Positions 36,117-44,759 of a DNA stretch of 64,000 bases are shown here, in pieces (position 1 is the stretch's first letter; each line of letters begins with the position of its first letter). Under the pieces are notes generated by a model. The model was not told where the DNA came from, did no database searches, and worked only from the letters and a program-made list of their open reading frames with translations. The DNA comes from Grimontia hollisae CIP 101886. Lineage in GTDB: Bacteria; Pseudomonadota; Gammaproteobacteria; Enterobacterales; Vibrionaceae. The stretch is taken from positions 186,001-250,000 of the forward strand of contig NZ_ADAQ01000008.1 in assembly GCF_000176515.1 (NCBI RefSeq), read 5' to 3'. Made by a program: the position numbers and the translations under genes.

Positions 36117-37706
36117 TCAGTCCTCCCGACTAAACAGAGCTTCGATAAATTCTTCCGCCACGAACGGACGCAAATCGTCAATGCCTTCACCCACACCGAT
36201 ATAACGGATCGGGATATTGAACTGGTCAGCCACCGCGAAGATCACGCCACCTTTTGCCGTGCCATCCAGTTTGGTCAGGGTGATGCCAGAAAGTGGAGCG
36301 ATGTCGTTAAACAGGCGCGCCTGGCTGATGGCATTCTGGCCGGTACCAGCGTCAATGGTCAGCATGATTTCATGCGGCGCATTTTCATCGAGCTTTTTCA
36401 TCACCCGGACGATTTTCTTCAGCTCTTCCATCAGGTTGGCTTTGTTTTGCAGGCGGCCTGCCGTATCGGCGATCACCACATCAACATTACGCGCTTTTGC
36501 CGCTTCTATCGCGTCATAGATCACTGATGCACTGTCCGCCCCGGTATGCTGGGCAATCACAGGCACATTATTACGTTCACCCCATACTTGTAGCTGTTCG
36601 ACTGCGGCTGCGCGGAACGTGTCACCGGCGGCCAGCATGACAGACTTACCCTGCTGCTGGAACTGCTTGGCCAACTTACCGATAGTGGTGGTTTTACCCA
36701 CGCCGTTTACGCCTACCATCAGGATGACAAACGGGCCATCTTTCCTGTCGATCTCCAGCGGTTTTTCCACCTTGCTCAGGATGTCTGCCATCTCTTGCTT
36801 GAGGATACCGTAAAGTGCTTCACCGTCTTTCAGCTCTTTGCGCGAGGCTTTTTCGGTGAGGCTATTAATAATTTTGGTGGTGGTGTCCATGCCGACATCA
36901 GCAATAAGCAGCTGTTCTTCAAGCTCCTCAAACAGCTCATCATCGATTTTCTTACCGCTGAACAATCCAAAGAATCCTGCGCCCAGATTGACTTTGGTTT
37001 TCTGTAGGCCACGTTTCAGGCGGGCAAAGAACCCCTCTTTTTTCGGTTTTTCCTGCTCAACCTTCGCAGCTTTTTCAGCCGCAAGGCGTGCAGCTTCTTC
37101 TGCTGCTTTGGCTTCTGCTTCTGCTTCTGCCTGCTGACGGGCTTCCTCTTCAGCGCGGGCTTTGGCTTCGGCCTCTGCTTGCTGGCGGGCTTCTTCTTCG
37201 GCGCGGGCCTTGGCTTCTGCCTCTGCCTGCTGACGGGCTTCCTCTTCAGCGCGGGCTTTGGCTTCGGCCTCTGCCTGCTGGCGGGCTTCCTCTTCAGCGC
37301 GGGCTTTGGCTTCGGCCTCTGCCTGCTGGCGGGCTGCTTCTTCAGCGCGGGCCTTGGCTTCGGCCTCTGCCTGCTGACGGGCTTCCTCTTCAGCGCGGGC
37401 CTTGGCTTCGGCCTCTGCCTGCTGACGGGCTTCCTCTTCAGCGCGGGCCTTGGCTTCGGCCTCTGCCTGCTGGCGGGCTGCTTCTTCAGCGCGGGCCTTG
37501 GCTTCGGCCTCTGCCTGCTGACGGGCTTCCTCTTCAGCGCGGGCCTTGGCTTCGGCCTCTGCCTGCTGGCGGGCTGCTTCTTCAGCGCGGGCTTTGGCTT
37601 CTGCTGCTAGGCGTGCTTCCTCGGCTTTTCGCTGTTCTTCTTGTTCGTCATTTTTTCGGCCGAAACCCAGCCAGGACATAAATCCGCGTTTCTTTTTTTC
37701 TGCCAT
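36117..37706 (-). CDS. ftsY: Signal recognition particle receptor FtsY
   Basis: SRP receptor GTPase of 529 residues that targets ribosomes to the inner membrane. The C-terminal NG domain has [15 protein letters not shown] (G1), [16 protein letters not shown] (G3) and [10 protein letters not shown] (G4). The N-terminal acidic A domain is unusual: it holds about ten copies of a 16-residue Ala/Glu/Lys/Arg/Gln repeat. E. coli FtsY also has a charged A domain but no such regular array. ATG 37706 gives [16 protein letters not shown], a basic amphipathic start suited to membrane contact. It is first in ftsY-ftsE-ftsX. Confidence 0.95.
   Translation of the reverse strand: MAEKKKRGFMSWLGFGRKNDEQEEQRKAEEARLAAEAKARAEEAARQQAEAEAKARAEEEARQQAEAEAKARAEEAARQQAEAEAKARAEEEARQQAEAEAKARAEEEARQQAEAEAKARAEEAARQQAEAEAKARAEEEARQQAEAEAKARAEEEARQQAEAEAKARAEEEARQQAEAEAKARAEEEARQQAEAEAEAKAAEEAARLAAEKAAKVEQEKPKKEGFFARLKRGLQKTKVNLGAGFFGLFSGKKIDDELFEELEEQLLIADVGMDTTTKIINSLTEKASRKELKDGEALYGILKQEMADILSKVEKPLEIDRKDGPFVILMVGVNGVGKTTTIGKLAKQFQQQGKSVMLAAGDTFRAAAVEQLQVWGERNNVPVIAQHTGADSASVIYDAIEAAKARNVDVVIADTAGRLQNKANLMEELKKIVRVMKKLDENAPHEIMLTIDAGTGQNAISQARLFNDIAPLSGITLTKLDGTAKGGVIFAVADQFNIPIRYIGVGEGIDDLRPFVAEEFIEALFSRED
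37130..37600 (-). repeat. 48-bp in-frame tandem repeat array in ftsY
   Basis: Roughly ten direct copies of a 48-base unit encode the motif [14 protein letters not shown](A/E)A. Copies differ by only a few bases, and AA and EA variants alternate irregularly. All copies are in frame. Such an array can gain or lose units by slippage, so length may differ between strains. Confidence 0.92.
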
Positions 37707-37949
37707 TGGCAAATCCTAAAGCTTGATTGGTACAATCAGCCCGGTAACCACGAGCTGATCTAGAAACTGTGAACACTGCTCCCCAGCGAGTGCAGTGGTG
37801 TAACGGCGCGACATGCATACCTCATCGACGCAGCCACTCCGGCGAAAGGAGCCGAAAGCCCTTACGTCGCTAACTGAATAAGATTGGGGGAATGCAGTGC
37901 CATTACCGAAAGCGTATAGTCTAACACCTTCTTAGCGGTCAAAAAATCT

Positions 37950-38585
37950 ATGGTAAGACGTAACCCTAAAAACCCTGCGAACCGGAACACGGGTCGCAGA
38001 CACGCTTCAACGGCCAATACAGGAGGCGGCACTGGTTTTGTCCGCATCATTTCCGGCAAATGGCGAGGCCGTAAGCTGCCGGTAAAGAACGTGGAAGGCT
38101 TGCGCCCGACCACAGACCGCGTCAAAGAAACGGTCTTCAACTGGCTGGCCGCAGACCTTTATGAGGCACGCTGCCTGGACGTCTTTGCAGGCAGTGGTGG
38201 GCTGGGCCTTGAAGCCTTGTCCCGCCATGCAGGGCACGTCACCTTGCTGGAATTGGATAAAGGCGCGGCGACGCAAATCCGCCAGAATCTCAACACGCTG
38301 AAAGCCGAGAACGCTACGGTACACAATACCGATGCCCTGACCTATCTTTCCAATCAGGGGCAGCCGTTTGACGTGGTCTTTATTGACCCGCCATTTCGCA
38401 AAGACTTGCTGGGTGATGTGATCAACAAACTTGAGCACAATGGGTGGCTAAGCCACAACGCGCTGGTCTACATTGAGGCAGAGAAAGAACTGGGACAACC
38501 GGTCGTGCCGGCGCACTGGGACATGATTAAGGAAAAGCATGCCGGGCAAGTCAGTTTCCGGCTGTATCAAAGAGAGGAAAAATGA
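37950..38585 (+). CDS. rsmD: 16S rRNA (guanine(966)-N2)-methyltransferase RsmD
   Basis: Rossmann-fold methyltransferase of 211 residues acting on assembled 30S subunits. Motifs: IISGKWRGRKLPV, GLRPTTDRVKETVFNWL, the SAM-binding DVFAGSGGLGLEALSR and the catalytic DPPF. The first 30 residues are a basic leader. It is divergent from ftsY, as in E. coli, and overlaps yhhL by four bases (ATGA). Confidence 0.95.
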   Translation: MVRRNPKNPANRNTGRRHASTANTGGGTGFVRIISGKWRGRKLPVKNVEGLRPTTDRVKETVFNWLAADLYEARCLDVFAGSGGLGLEALSRHAGHVTLLELDKGAATQIRQNLNTLKAENATVHNTDALTYLSNQGQPFDVVFIDPPFRKDLLGDVINKLEHNGWLSHNALVYIEAEKELGQPVVPAHWDMIKEKHAGQVSFRLYQREEK

Positions 38586-38854
38586 AAGCACTCATCCTGT
38601 TAGCAAAAGCGGCCATCGGCTTTGTCTGGTTTGTCCTGATTGCCAATATCGTCCATCCCTTTCCCGGGGTTGCCGCGATGGCGCTTTATATCATGACCGC
38701 CTTCCTGTTCTGTATGCACGGCCTGCAGATGCTGATTTTTATCGGTGCCTTCGGTGACAAAATCACTATGACGAAGTGGGAAAAGTGGTCAATCCTGTTG
38801 TTTGGCATTTTTGCCCTGCTCGACATTCGCCGTAAGTATATGGTCAGTCAATAA
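38582..38854 (+). CDS. yhhL: DUF1145-family membrane protein YhhL
   Basis: Small protein of 90 residues with two to three hydrophobic segments (LLAKAAIGFVWFVLIANIV, MALYIMTAFLFCMHGLQMLIF, WSILLFGIFALLDI). DUF1145 proteins regularly follow rsmD; their function is unknown. It overlaps the rsmD stop, so translation is coupled. A hairpin terminator follows. Confidence 0.88.
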   Translation: MKALILLAKAAIGFVWFVLIANIVHPFPGVAAMALYIMTAFLFCMHGLQMLIFIGAFGDKITMTKWEKWSILLFGIFALLDIRRKYMVSQ

Positions 38855-38870
38855 CATATCCGACAAGAAT

Positions 38871-38902
38871 GACAAAGGTCTCGACAGAGGCCTTTGTCTT
38901 TT
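38871..38902 (+). terminator. Rho-independent terminator after yhhL
   Basis: GACAAAGG / CCTTTGTC 8-bp stem with further partial pairing inside the loop, followed by TTTTG. Confidence 0.75.
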
Positions 38903-38918
38903 GTCGATTAAAACAGCC

Positions 38919-39155
38919 CTAGTGGTTGCAAACCCGCGCTTCGTTGACGGAGAGGGTACCCATCTCCTCAATGATTTTCTTGCGGCGACGCAAAAACGTG
39001 AGCACTTCACTGAAGGAAAGCGCTTGCCGGCTGCAGGTGTGAAAACATGCTTCTGTGCCCCATTGACTCTCAACCCAGTGCGCTAGTGCCTGTTCAGACA
39101 TAGGTTGCTGCTTGAGATGATTTAAGATCTCGTGGACATGAATAGATGCAGACAT
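38919..39155 (-). CDS. yecH: YecH-like DUF2492 protein
   Basis: Small cytoplasmic protein of 78 residues resembling E. coli YecH. Shared features are an N-terminal SIHVHEILN, a central FHTCSRQALSFSEVLTFL and a C-terminal EARVCNH. The spaced His and Cys residues suggest metal binding, but this is inference. ATG 39155 is used because it gives the family N-terminus; the frame is open further upstream. Confidence 0.8.
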   Translation of the reverse strand: MSASIHVHEILNHLKQQPMSEQALAHWVESQWGTEACFHTCSRQALSFSEVLTFLRRRKKIIEEMGTLSVNEARVCNH

Positions 39156-39245
39156 GTTGTCTCCGCTCAGTGAAAAAACGCGCATATCAAATCACAGCTT
39201 CGCCGGTAACAACATGATATGGCGCAAAGCTTATTGTGCTTTGAG

Positions 39246-39563
39246 TTAAGGTTTCGATCCATTGTGAGGTGAGCCGCACTGCCAGCATAGTTCAAAACTT
39301 CCCCCGTTCTCTTCACCACAACCTGAACAAAACCAGATTGTATCCCCCTGCGCTTCGTACTCTTTCAATGCCGCCAAAGCTTTCTTCTCTCGCAACTCTT
39401 CAACCCATAACGTCACCGCAATCACATCGACCGGCAACTCTCCCGTCGCACTGGCAAGGGATTCCCCTTTCAATACCACCTCAATCCCCATGCTCTCCAG
39501 CATGCCTTTCAAACTGTGTGCCTCAAGTGAATTACTGGCGCTATACACTTGTACCCACGACAT
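39246..39563 (-). CDS. DUF2007 protein with C-terminal zinc ribbon
   Basis: Protein of 105 residues. The N-terminal DUF2007 domain (VQVYSASNSLEAHSLKGML, then GIEVVLKGESLAS) has a ferredoxin-like fold related to PII-type proteins. The C-terminus has two CxxC pairs, FCSGCGEEN and LCWQCGSP, that should bind zinc. It lies 10 bases from the yhhN stop on the same strand and is probably in its operon. Function unknown. Confidence 0.82.
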   Translation of the reverse strand: MSWVQVYSASNSLEAHSLKGMLESMGIEVVLKGESLASATGELPVDVIAVTLWVEELREKKALAALKEYEAQGDTIWFCSGCGEENGGSFELCWQCGSPHNGSKP

Positions 39564-39572
39564 ATAAGGCTC

Positions 39573-40196
39573 CTATGACAACACGGACAGCGTGATCAGT
39601 CCCTGAGCAAAAAAGTAGGTACTCATGATCAGCAGTACCGATGTTTTGAACGGACCTTTAAAGCGATCAAACGCCAAGACCGTATCTGACACCATAAATA
39701 GCAGTGCCCCACCAAAAGCATAGGCCGCAGCCTGCGAATGGGCATTCATCCAGAACTCACCCGCTCCCCAGGCCATCTGGGCAATCACAGCGATGTAAAG
39801 ACCCACCGGGATCAGCAAAGTGCCAAGGTTGGGAAGCAGCAACAGGAAAATAATCACACTTGCAGCACCAATCAGGGAGGGTAACCACCAGACCATCGCC
39901 CCCTCAAACTGTTGCCAAAAAGCGATGCTGTAAAGGATATGGGCGACCAGAAAGCTGATAAGACCGGGAACAAAACGGTCTTTAGGCAACATCAAAAAGA
40001 CATCTCCCAGCAGGGAAAATACCAGCCCGGCAAGAATAAGGTGGGTATAAATGTTGCTCTCTCCGCCCATCACCGCAATAGTAATCATCAGCGCGATGGT
40101 CAGTGGTTTGCACAGGTAGAACTGCCATTGTGGCCCTTTGTAAGCCGCATTGATATGCAGTAAGCCGGAAAAACAGACGGCAACCCAACTCAACAT
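39573..40196 (-). CDS. yhhN: Lysoplasmalogenase-family membrane protein YhhN
   Basis: Polytopic protein of 207 residues with seven to eight predicted helices. YhhN/TMEM86 motifs are visible: KPLTIALM near residue 35, GLVFSLLGDVFLMLP with the conserved Asp, and ALLFMVSDTVLAFDRF. Family members hydrolyse the vinyl-ether bond of lysoplasmalogens, though bacterial substrates are unclear. ATG 40196 follows GAGGAACACATC. Confidence 0.88.
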   Translation of the reverse strand: MLSWVAVCFSGLLHINAAYKGPQWQFYLCKPLTIALMITIAVMGGESNIYTHLILAGLVFSLLGDVFLMLPKDRFVPGLISFLVAHILYSIAFWQQFEGAMVWWLPSLIGAASVIIFLLLLPNLGTLLIPVGLYIAVIAQMAWGAGEFWMNAHSQAAAYAFGGALLFMVSDTVLAFDRFKGPFKTSVLLIMSTYFFAQGLITLSVLS

Positions 40197-40397
40197 GATG
40201 TGTTCCTCTAAACTGCGAGCCAACCAAGTCTAGAGATGCAAGATGGAAAGTCTACTGCCTACCTCTCAGAAAGCGAACAAGGCAGAAAAAACACGCCAGT
40301 CTCTTTGCACTGCCTGCCTAAAAGGCGATGTATTTTAATGCGTTACGCTCAGTCTCGAGAAAAAGAAAAATCATGGAGAATCGTGTTTCATCTCATG

Positions 40398-40760
40398 TTA
40401 CTGACCAACAATATGGCGCCAGTTTTCTACGTAAAACCACACCGCCCCAGCAGTGACCGCAAAGATGAGAAACAGGGCAATCCGCCACATGGTCCGGCTA
40501 CTACGCGGCAACAGCTCTTTTTCACACTGTTTACACGCACTCATAAAACCGCGCATATCATCGACCTCATAACCGTCTTCATGCACGGCTTTATTGCGCA
40601 CCGTGGCAATAAAGCGCAGTTTAGCAATCACATCATGTGGCAGACGCTCCTGACAACTGCTCACTAACTCGTGTAATCCCCGCCCCTTGGCGTGGTAATG
40701 CTCTTTGAGAAGCCGTTCCAGGCGCCGACTTTGTCTCACGACAATGGCAATATCCTCCAT
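40398..40760 (-). CDS. DUF4145-like protein with C-terminal membrane helix
   Basis: Predicted 120-residue protein. The N-terminal helical domain contains LRFIATVRNKAVHEDGYEV, typical of the DUF4145/HEPN-like families (R-x4-6-H). A single C-terminal helix (MWRIALFLIFAVTAGAVWFY) anchors it with the domain inside the cell. HEPN-type motifs occur in RNases and in signalling proteins, but I cannot say whether this one is active. ATG 40760 follows AAAGGAGG. Confidence 0.7.
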   Translation of the reverse strand: MEDIAIVVRQSRRLERLLKEHYHAKGRGLHELVSSCQERLPHDVIAKLRFIATVRNKAVHEDGYEVDDMRGFMSACKQCEKELLPRSSRTMWRIALFLIFAVTAGAVWFYVENWRHIVGQ

Positions 40761-41002
40761 GAGGGCCTCCTTTCTCTTTGCATGCAATGCGTCCCATGAC
40801 ATTAGATTACGTCATAACACCAAAAGTGAGAATGCACTTTAACTAACGTTAGCGCCATCCCTGCGCTGTATAAGTGCAGTGGATCACGAAATTTCCGTCC
40901 GTTGGGTTTGTAGAAACCGTGTGTGAAGTAGACTTTGCCGACTGTATCCCTGCCGCATTCCAGCGCGTTGGAATGTGGTTTACCGGAGAAAAGGAGAGAG
41001 CC

Positions 41003-41338
41003 GTGCCAGTTTCAGTGTTATTACTTGTAGGCGCCTTGGCGGTGATAGCAGGCGTTTACTTTGTACTGACCATGCAAAAGCACCTGATAGGACAAGGCGC
41101 TGAAGAGCGGACGATTGATATTCGTATTCTTGATAAGCAGGCCGTCACAATCCCCAACCCGCAGCAACATCAAGATCCCGAAGAATACTGGATCTATGTC
41201 GAACCAATGGAAGGTGGCCCCAAACGCGAATTCCAGGTCGGGATCCACTACTACCATGCGCTGCATCCGGGCGATTACGGCACCTTAACCTATCGCGGTG
41301 CCCAGTTTGTTCACTTTGCCAAAATGCAACGCCATTGA
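41003..41338 (+). CDS. yhhM: DUF2500-family membrane-anchored protein YhhM
   Basis: Predicted 111-residue protein with one N-terminal helix (SVLLLVGALAVIAGVYFVL) and a small beta-rich domain ending in YHALHPGDYGTLTYRGAQFVHF, the DUF2500 signature also seen in E. coli YhhM. GTG 41003 is chosen because AAAGGAGAG lies just upstream and the protein then starts at the helix. In E. coli rsmD-yhhL-yhhM-yhhN are adjacent; here other genes have come between them. Confidence 0.85.
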   Translation: MPVSVLLLVGALAVIAGVYFVLTMQKHLIGQGAEERTIDIRILDKQAVTIPNPQQHQDPEEYWIYVEPMEGGPKREFQVGIHYYHALHPGDYGTLTYRGAQFVHFAKMQRH

Positions 41339-41350
41339 TACTTTATCGGC

Positions 41351-42364
41351 TTAAGGCACCAGCCATGCGGTGAAACGTGACTTTGACAACCCCACACTGG
41401 CCATGTAAGACACCCCAAATACGGCCAGTGTGACCAGAGGGATCGTCAACCAGGCCATGGAAGGGGTGAATGCCAGCTCCCTCAGCGGCCACAAAAACAC
41501 CGGATGCACCAGGTAAATCCCCAACGAATGCCGGCTTATGGTTGTGACTGCATGCCGGACCGATTCAGACATGCGCTCAGCCCAGTGCTGGCAAAGCCCA
41601 AACACCATGGCCGCAATCAAGACTGTATTCAGGGTTTTATAGGAGAACCAGCCTGCATTTGTGTATCGGTTTTTTGAGACACTTTCAGAAATCGCCGTGT
41701 ATTCAGTCGCCACCAATGCCAACAGGCCCAAAAACAACAACCATTTCAACGGCAGTTTGCGTTGGTGAAGCACAAACCCCAGCAGCAGGTAGCCGCCATA
41801 CAGCACCAAGTCTTCCAGCCACCCCAGCGACATCCCCGTCAGTCTCGCAGCGCACAGTACCAGCCAGCAGCCGAGCAAAGCGTGAAAGAGTCCCTGATCT
41901 TCCCGCTGGGCAACAGGACGTAATACAGGAACCAAAAAATAAAGCGGTATAAAATAATAGAAAAAACCCAGATGATAGTAGGTTTCTTCAACAGGAAAGG
42001 CGATTAGTCGCTGTACGGTTTCTGCCCAATTTACATGTTGTAATGATATTCCTGCCAATATCGCGTAAAAAACTGACCAGGTAACAAACGGTAACAAGAC
42101 CTTCATCACCCGCCGTCGGACAAAATACCCCACCGAGAAAGGGCGAGTGTCTGAAAGTAATAATGCACCTGTGATCATGATGAAAACCGGCACCGCCCAA
42201 CGGCTTGCACCATTAATGGCAATGGCGGAAACCCAATCAGCGTAGGGGGTTTCCCCCACCAGAAAACGGTAAGGCCCAAGCACATGGATAGCAACAACAG
42301 CAAGCGCCGCAACAACACGCAACAGTTCGATATAAAAGACTTTTTTCTGTATTTGCTCACCCAT
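41351..42364 (-). CDS. Acyltransferase-3 family membrane O-acyltransferase
   Basis: Polytopic protein of 337 residues with about ten helices. The acyltransferase-3 hallmarks are at the N-terminus: FYIELLRVVAALAVVAIHV with the conserved Arg and His, followed by WAVPVFIMITGALLL. WecH/YiaH-like enzymes of this family O-acetylate envelope sugars, but the substrate here cannot be told. It is convergent with yhhM, 12 bases away. The 260 bases upstream, up to pldB, are AT-rich. Confidence 0.88.
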   Translation of the reverse strand: MGEQIQKKVFYIELLRVVAALAVVAIHVLGPYRFLVGETPYADWVSAIAINGASRWAVPVFIMITGALLLSDTRPFSVGYFVRRRVMKVLLPFVTWSVFYAILAGISLQHVNWAETVQRLIAFPVEETYYHLGFFYYFIPLYFLVPVLRPVAQREDQGLFHALLGCWLVLCAARLTGMSLGWLEDLVLYGGYLLLGFVLHQRKLPLKWLLFLGLLALVATEYTAISESVSKNRYTNAGWFSYKTLNTVLIAAMVFGLCQHWAERMSESVRHAVTTISRHSLGIYLVHPVFLWPLRELAFTPSMAWLTIPLVTLAVFGVSYMASVGLSKSRFTAWLVP

Positions 42365-42624
42365 CGTCTGATATGTCTCTTGTGTATTATTATCTTTTAT
42401 TTGATGGTGACATTTTCACCACCAAACAGAAAGCAAACAAATATAGCCGCCAAACGTCAATTCTTGATTAACTTTTTTAAAGATCACCACATCCATTTCA
42501 AGCATTGTCGGCTGTTTTCTTTTCAACTGAATGTGACGTTTCACCGATTGATAGAATGCATGACGTGCTCAGGCATATTGACGATTCAGTGGTATGCTAA
42601 TAAAAAAACAACGCCGGAATTCAC

Positions 42625-43626
42625 ATGCCAATCGAACACCTTTTTTTATTTTCCCGCGAAGATGCACTGAAAGAGACCATGGAAAAGGCGATCGCGCCGT
42701 TTTGGGCCAACCGACAACGGGGGGAATTTGTCGGTCAAGACGGACTGCGCCTGAACTGGTGCGCCTTTACTAAGCCAGAGCACACCCGTGCAATTGTGGT
42801 GGTCAATGGCCGTATCGAAGGGGTCGCAAAATATCAGGAACTCTTCTTCGACCTTTTCAATCAGGGTTTTGATGTCTATAGCTATGATCACCGGGGACAG
42901 GGCCATAGCCAGCGTCTGGTCACCGGCAGTGACATCGGCCATGTGGTGGCGTTCGATCATTATGTGGACGATCTCGAGACCTTTATCAATGAGGTTGTCA
43001 CCCGGAAAACCCATCTACAACGCATGATCCTGGCCCACTCCATGGGCGGGGCAATCTCAACCCTGTATGCCGCACGAAAGCCTAACGCCATTGATGCACT
43101 GGCTCTGAGCGCACCGATGTTCGGCATTAACCTGTCCCGGCCCCTGCAAGTGACCGCCAAACCACTGTGTCAGATGCTGTCCAAGTTGCAACACCCCGCC
43201 GGTTTTGCACCAGGTCAGATGCCCTACTGGGCCAAACCTTTTAAACAAAACCTGCTCACACAATCTGAAGCCCGCTACCAGTGGTTCCGCAAACTGTATG
43301 AGAAAGATGAGACACTAAAAGTCGGCGGCCCCAGCGCCCAGTGGATCTGGCAAAGTATAGAGGCCTGCAGACGCATACGTAACGCGGCCACCGACATCGA
43401 GATCCCCATCCTGTTGATGCAAGCGGCCTACGATCAGGTCGTTTGCAACCAGGCCATGTTCCAGTTCTACCGTAACCGCCAGGCGGCAGACCTGCCGATC
43501 CAGTTTGAAATTCTGGCAGGCTCCCGCCATGAACTGCTGTTTGAAGTTGACGCTATTCGCGATAAATCCCTGACCCTGATACTTGAATTTTTTAACACCC
43601 TCAACGGTGAAAGCATACAGGAGTAA
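42625..43626 (+). CDS. pldB: Lysophospholipase L2 PldB
   Basis: Alpha/beta hydrolase of 333 residues that degrades lysophospholipids at the inner membrane. The nucleophile Ser lies in LAHSMGGAIS, with FDVYSYDHRGQGHSQR before it, a probable catalytic Asp in LLMQAAYDQVV and the His in GSRHELLFE. The gene order pldB-yigL is the same as in E. coli. Confidence 0.93.
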   Translation: MPIEHLFLFSREDALKETMEKAIAPFWANRQRGEFVGQDGLRLNWCAFTKPEHTRAIVVVNGRIEGVAKYQELFFDLFNQGFDVYSYDHRGQGHSQRLVTGSDIGHVVAFDHYVDDLETFINEVVTRKTHLQRMILAHSMGGAISTLYAARKPNAIDALALSAPMFGINLSRPLQVTAKPLCQMLSKLQHPAGFAPGQMPYWAKPFKQNLLTQSEARYQWFRKLYEKDETLKVGGPSAQWIWQSIEACRRIRNAATDIEIPILLMQAAYDQVVCNQAMFQFYRNRQAADLPIQFEILAGSRHELLFEVDAIRDKSLTLILEFFNTLNGESIQE

Positions 43627-43762
43627 ACCGCCTAGCCCCGGCTACAGATGTCGGCTTTTCAGAAACAGGAAATAAACGCCGACATTTTGATCCCTTTTCT
43701 TTCCCCTTTTTCTGGATACACTGAGAGCATTAACGCATCTCTGCTTTCCTATTGAGGTATCC

Positions 43763-44563
43763 ATGTACAACATCGTTGCATCCGATCTCGACGGCACCTT
43801 GCTAACGCCAAAACACACTATCGCTCCCTTTACCTGCGATGTCCTGCAACGTTTACATGCCAAAGGTAAGCACTTTGTTTTCGCTACAGGCCGTCATCAC
43901 ATCGATGTGGCTCATATCCGCAAAAATGTCGGCATCCCAGCCTGCATGATCACGTCAAACGGGGCGAGGGTGCACGATGAAAACGACCAACTGATCTTCA
44001 GTCATAACGTTGACCCTGCGGTGGTTGCCCAACTGGTAGAGATGGTAAAAGACGATGAAACCGTAACTATTCACATCTATCGTGAAGATGACTGGCTGCT
44101 GAACCGCGTGGATGAAGACCTGGCGAAATACCACAAAGATTCAGGCTTCAGTTTTAAAGAATTCGACGTCAATAACCCACCGGTTGATGATGTGGCAAAA
44201 ATATTCTTTATCCGCCATGACCATGATTACCTGATGGGTTATGAGAAAACGTTCATCGACACCTTTGGTGACAACATCAGTGTGGCCTTTTCCACCCCGT
44301 TTTGTCTGGAAGTGATGGGCTCTGGCGTCTCTAAAGGAGAAGCGCTCAAAGCGGTCGCAGAAATCAAAGGCTTCAGCCTGGACGACTGTATCGCGTTTGG
44401 CGACGGCATGAATGATGTAGAAATGCTGGGTGCGGCGAAAAAAGGCCTCATTATGGCAACCGCACACCCACGTGTAAAAGCAGCCCTGCCAGATAACGAA
44501 GTCATTGGCAGTAACGCAGAAGAGGCCGTCGCTCACTACCTTGAAACCCATCTACTGGACTGA
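43763..44563 (+). CDS. yigL: HAD-family phosphatase YigL
   Basis: Cof-type HAD phosphatase of 266 residues. Motif I is DLDGTLLTP with the nucleophile Asp9, motif II lies around MITSNGA, and motifs III/IV in FGDGMNDVEML. E. coli YigL dephosphorylates pyridoxal phosphate and sugar phosphates and helps relieve phosphosugar stress. It follows pldB. A strong terminator lies 19 bases downstream. Confidence 0.94.
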   Translation: MYNIVASDLDGTLLTPKHTIAPFTCDVLQRLHAKGKHFVFATGRHHIDVAHIRKNVGIPACMITSNGARVHDENDQLIFSHNVDPAVVAQLVEMVKDDETVTIHIYREDDWLLNRVDEDLAKYHKDSGFSFKEFDVNNPPVDDVAKIFFIRHDHDYLMGYEKTFIDTFGDNISVAFSTPFCLEVMGSGVSKGEALKAVAEIKGFSLDDCIAFGDGMNDVEMLGAAKKGLIMATAHPRVKAALPDNEVIGSNAEEAVAHYLETHLLD

Positions 44564-44582
44564 GTCGCGCGGTAGATTCCCA

Positions 44583-44617
44583 AACGGCAGCACTCCCCCT
44601 TGCTGCCGTTTTTTTAT
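44583..44617 (+). terminator. Rho-independent terminator after yigL
   Basis: AACGGCAGCA / TGCTGCCGTT perfect 10-bp stem with an 8-base loop, followed by a run of seven or more T residues. Confidence 0.92.
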
Positions 44618-44759
44618 GCACACTTTTCTAACATCGCGATATTCTCATGCTATTGTGGCTCGGCTTTCATCAGCCAATACGCCATAATTTCCCTGTTGCT
44701 TCCTTGAATCCTGTTGGGATTTAATCCAATCAGGCACTGAATGAGAAGAGGAATGTCTG

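Noticed and set aside
37130-37600. Regular repeats that could suggest a CRISPR array
   Set aside because: The units abut with no unique spacers, stay in frame and encode the FtsY A domain.
37088-37681. Long Leu/Gly-rich open frames opposite the ftsY repeat
   Set aside because: They are a by-product of the 48-bp repeat read on the other strand; composition is extreme and ftsY is clearly the real gene.
42365-42624. AT-rich stretch before pldB as a genomic island edge
   Set aside because: Both flanking genes are ordinary, there is no integrase, tRNA or repeat, and pldB-yigL synteny is conserved.
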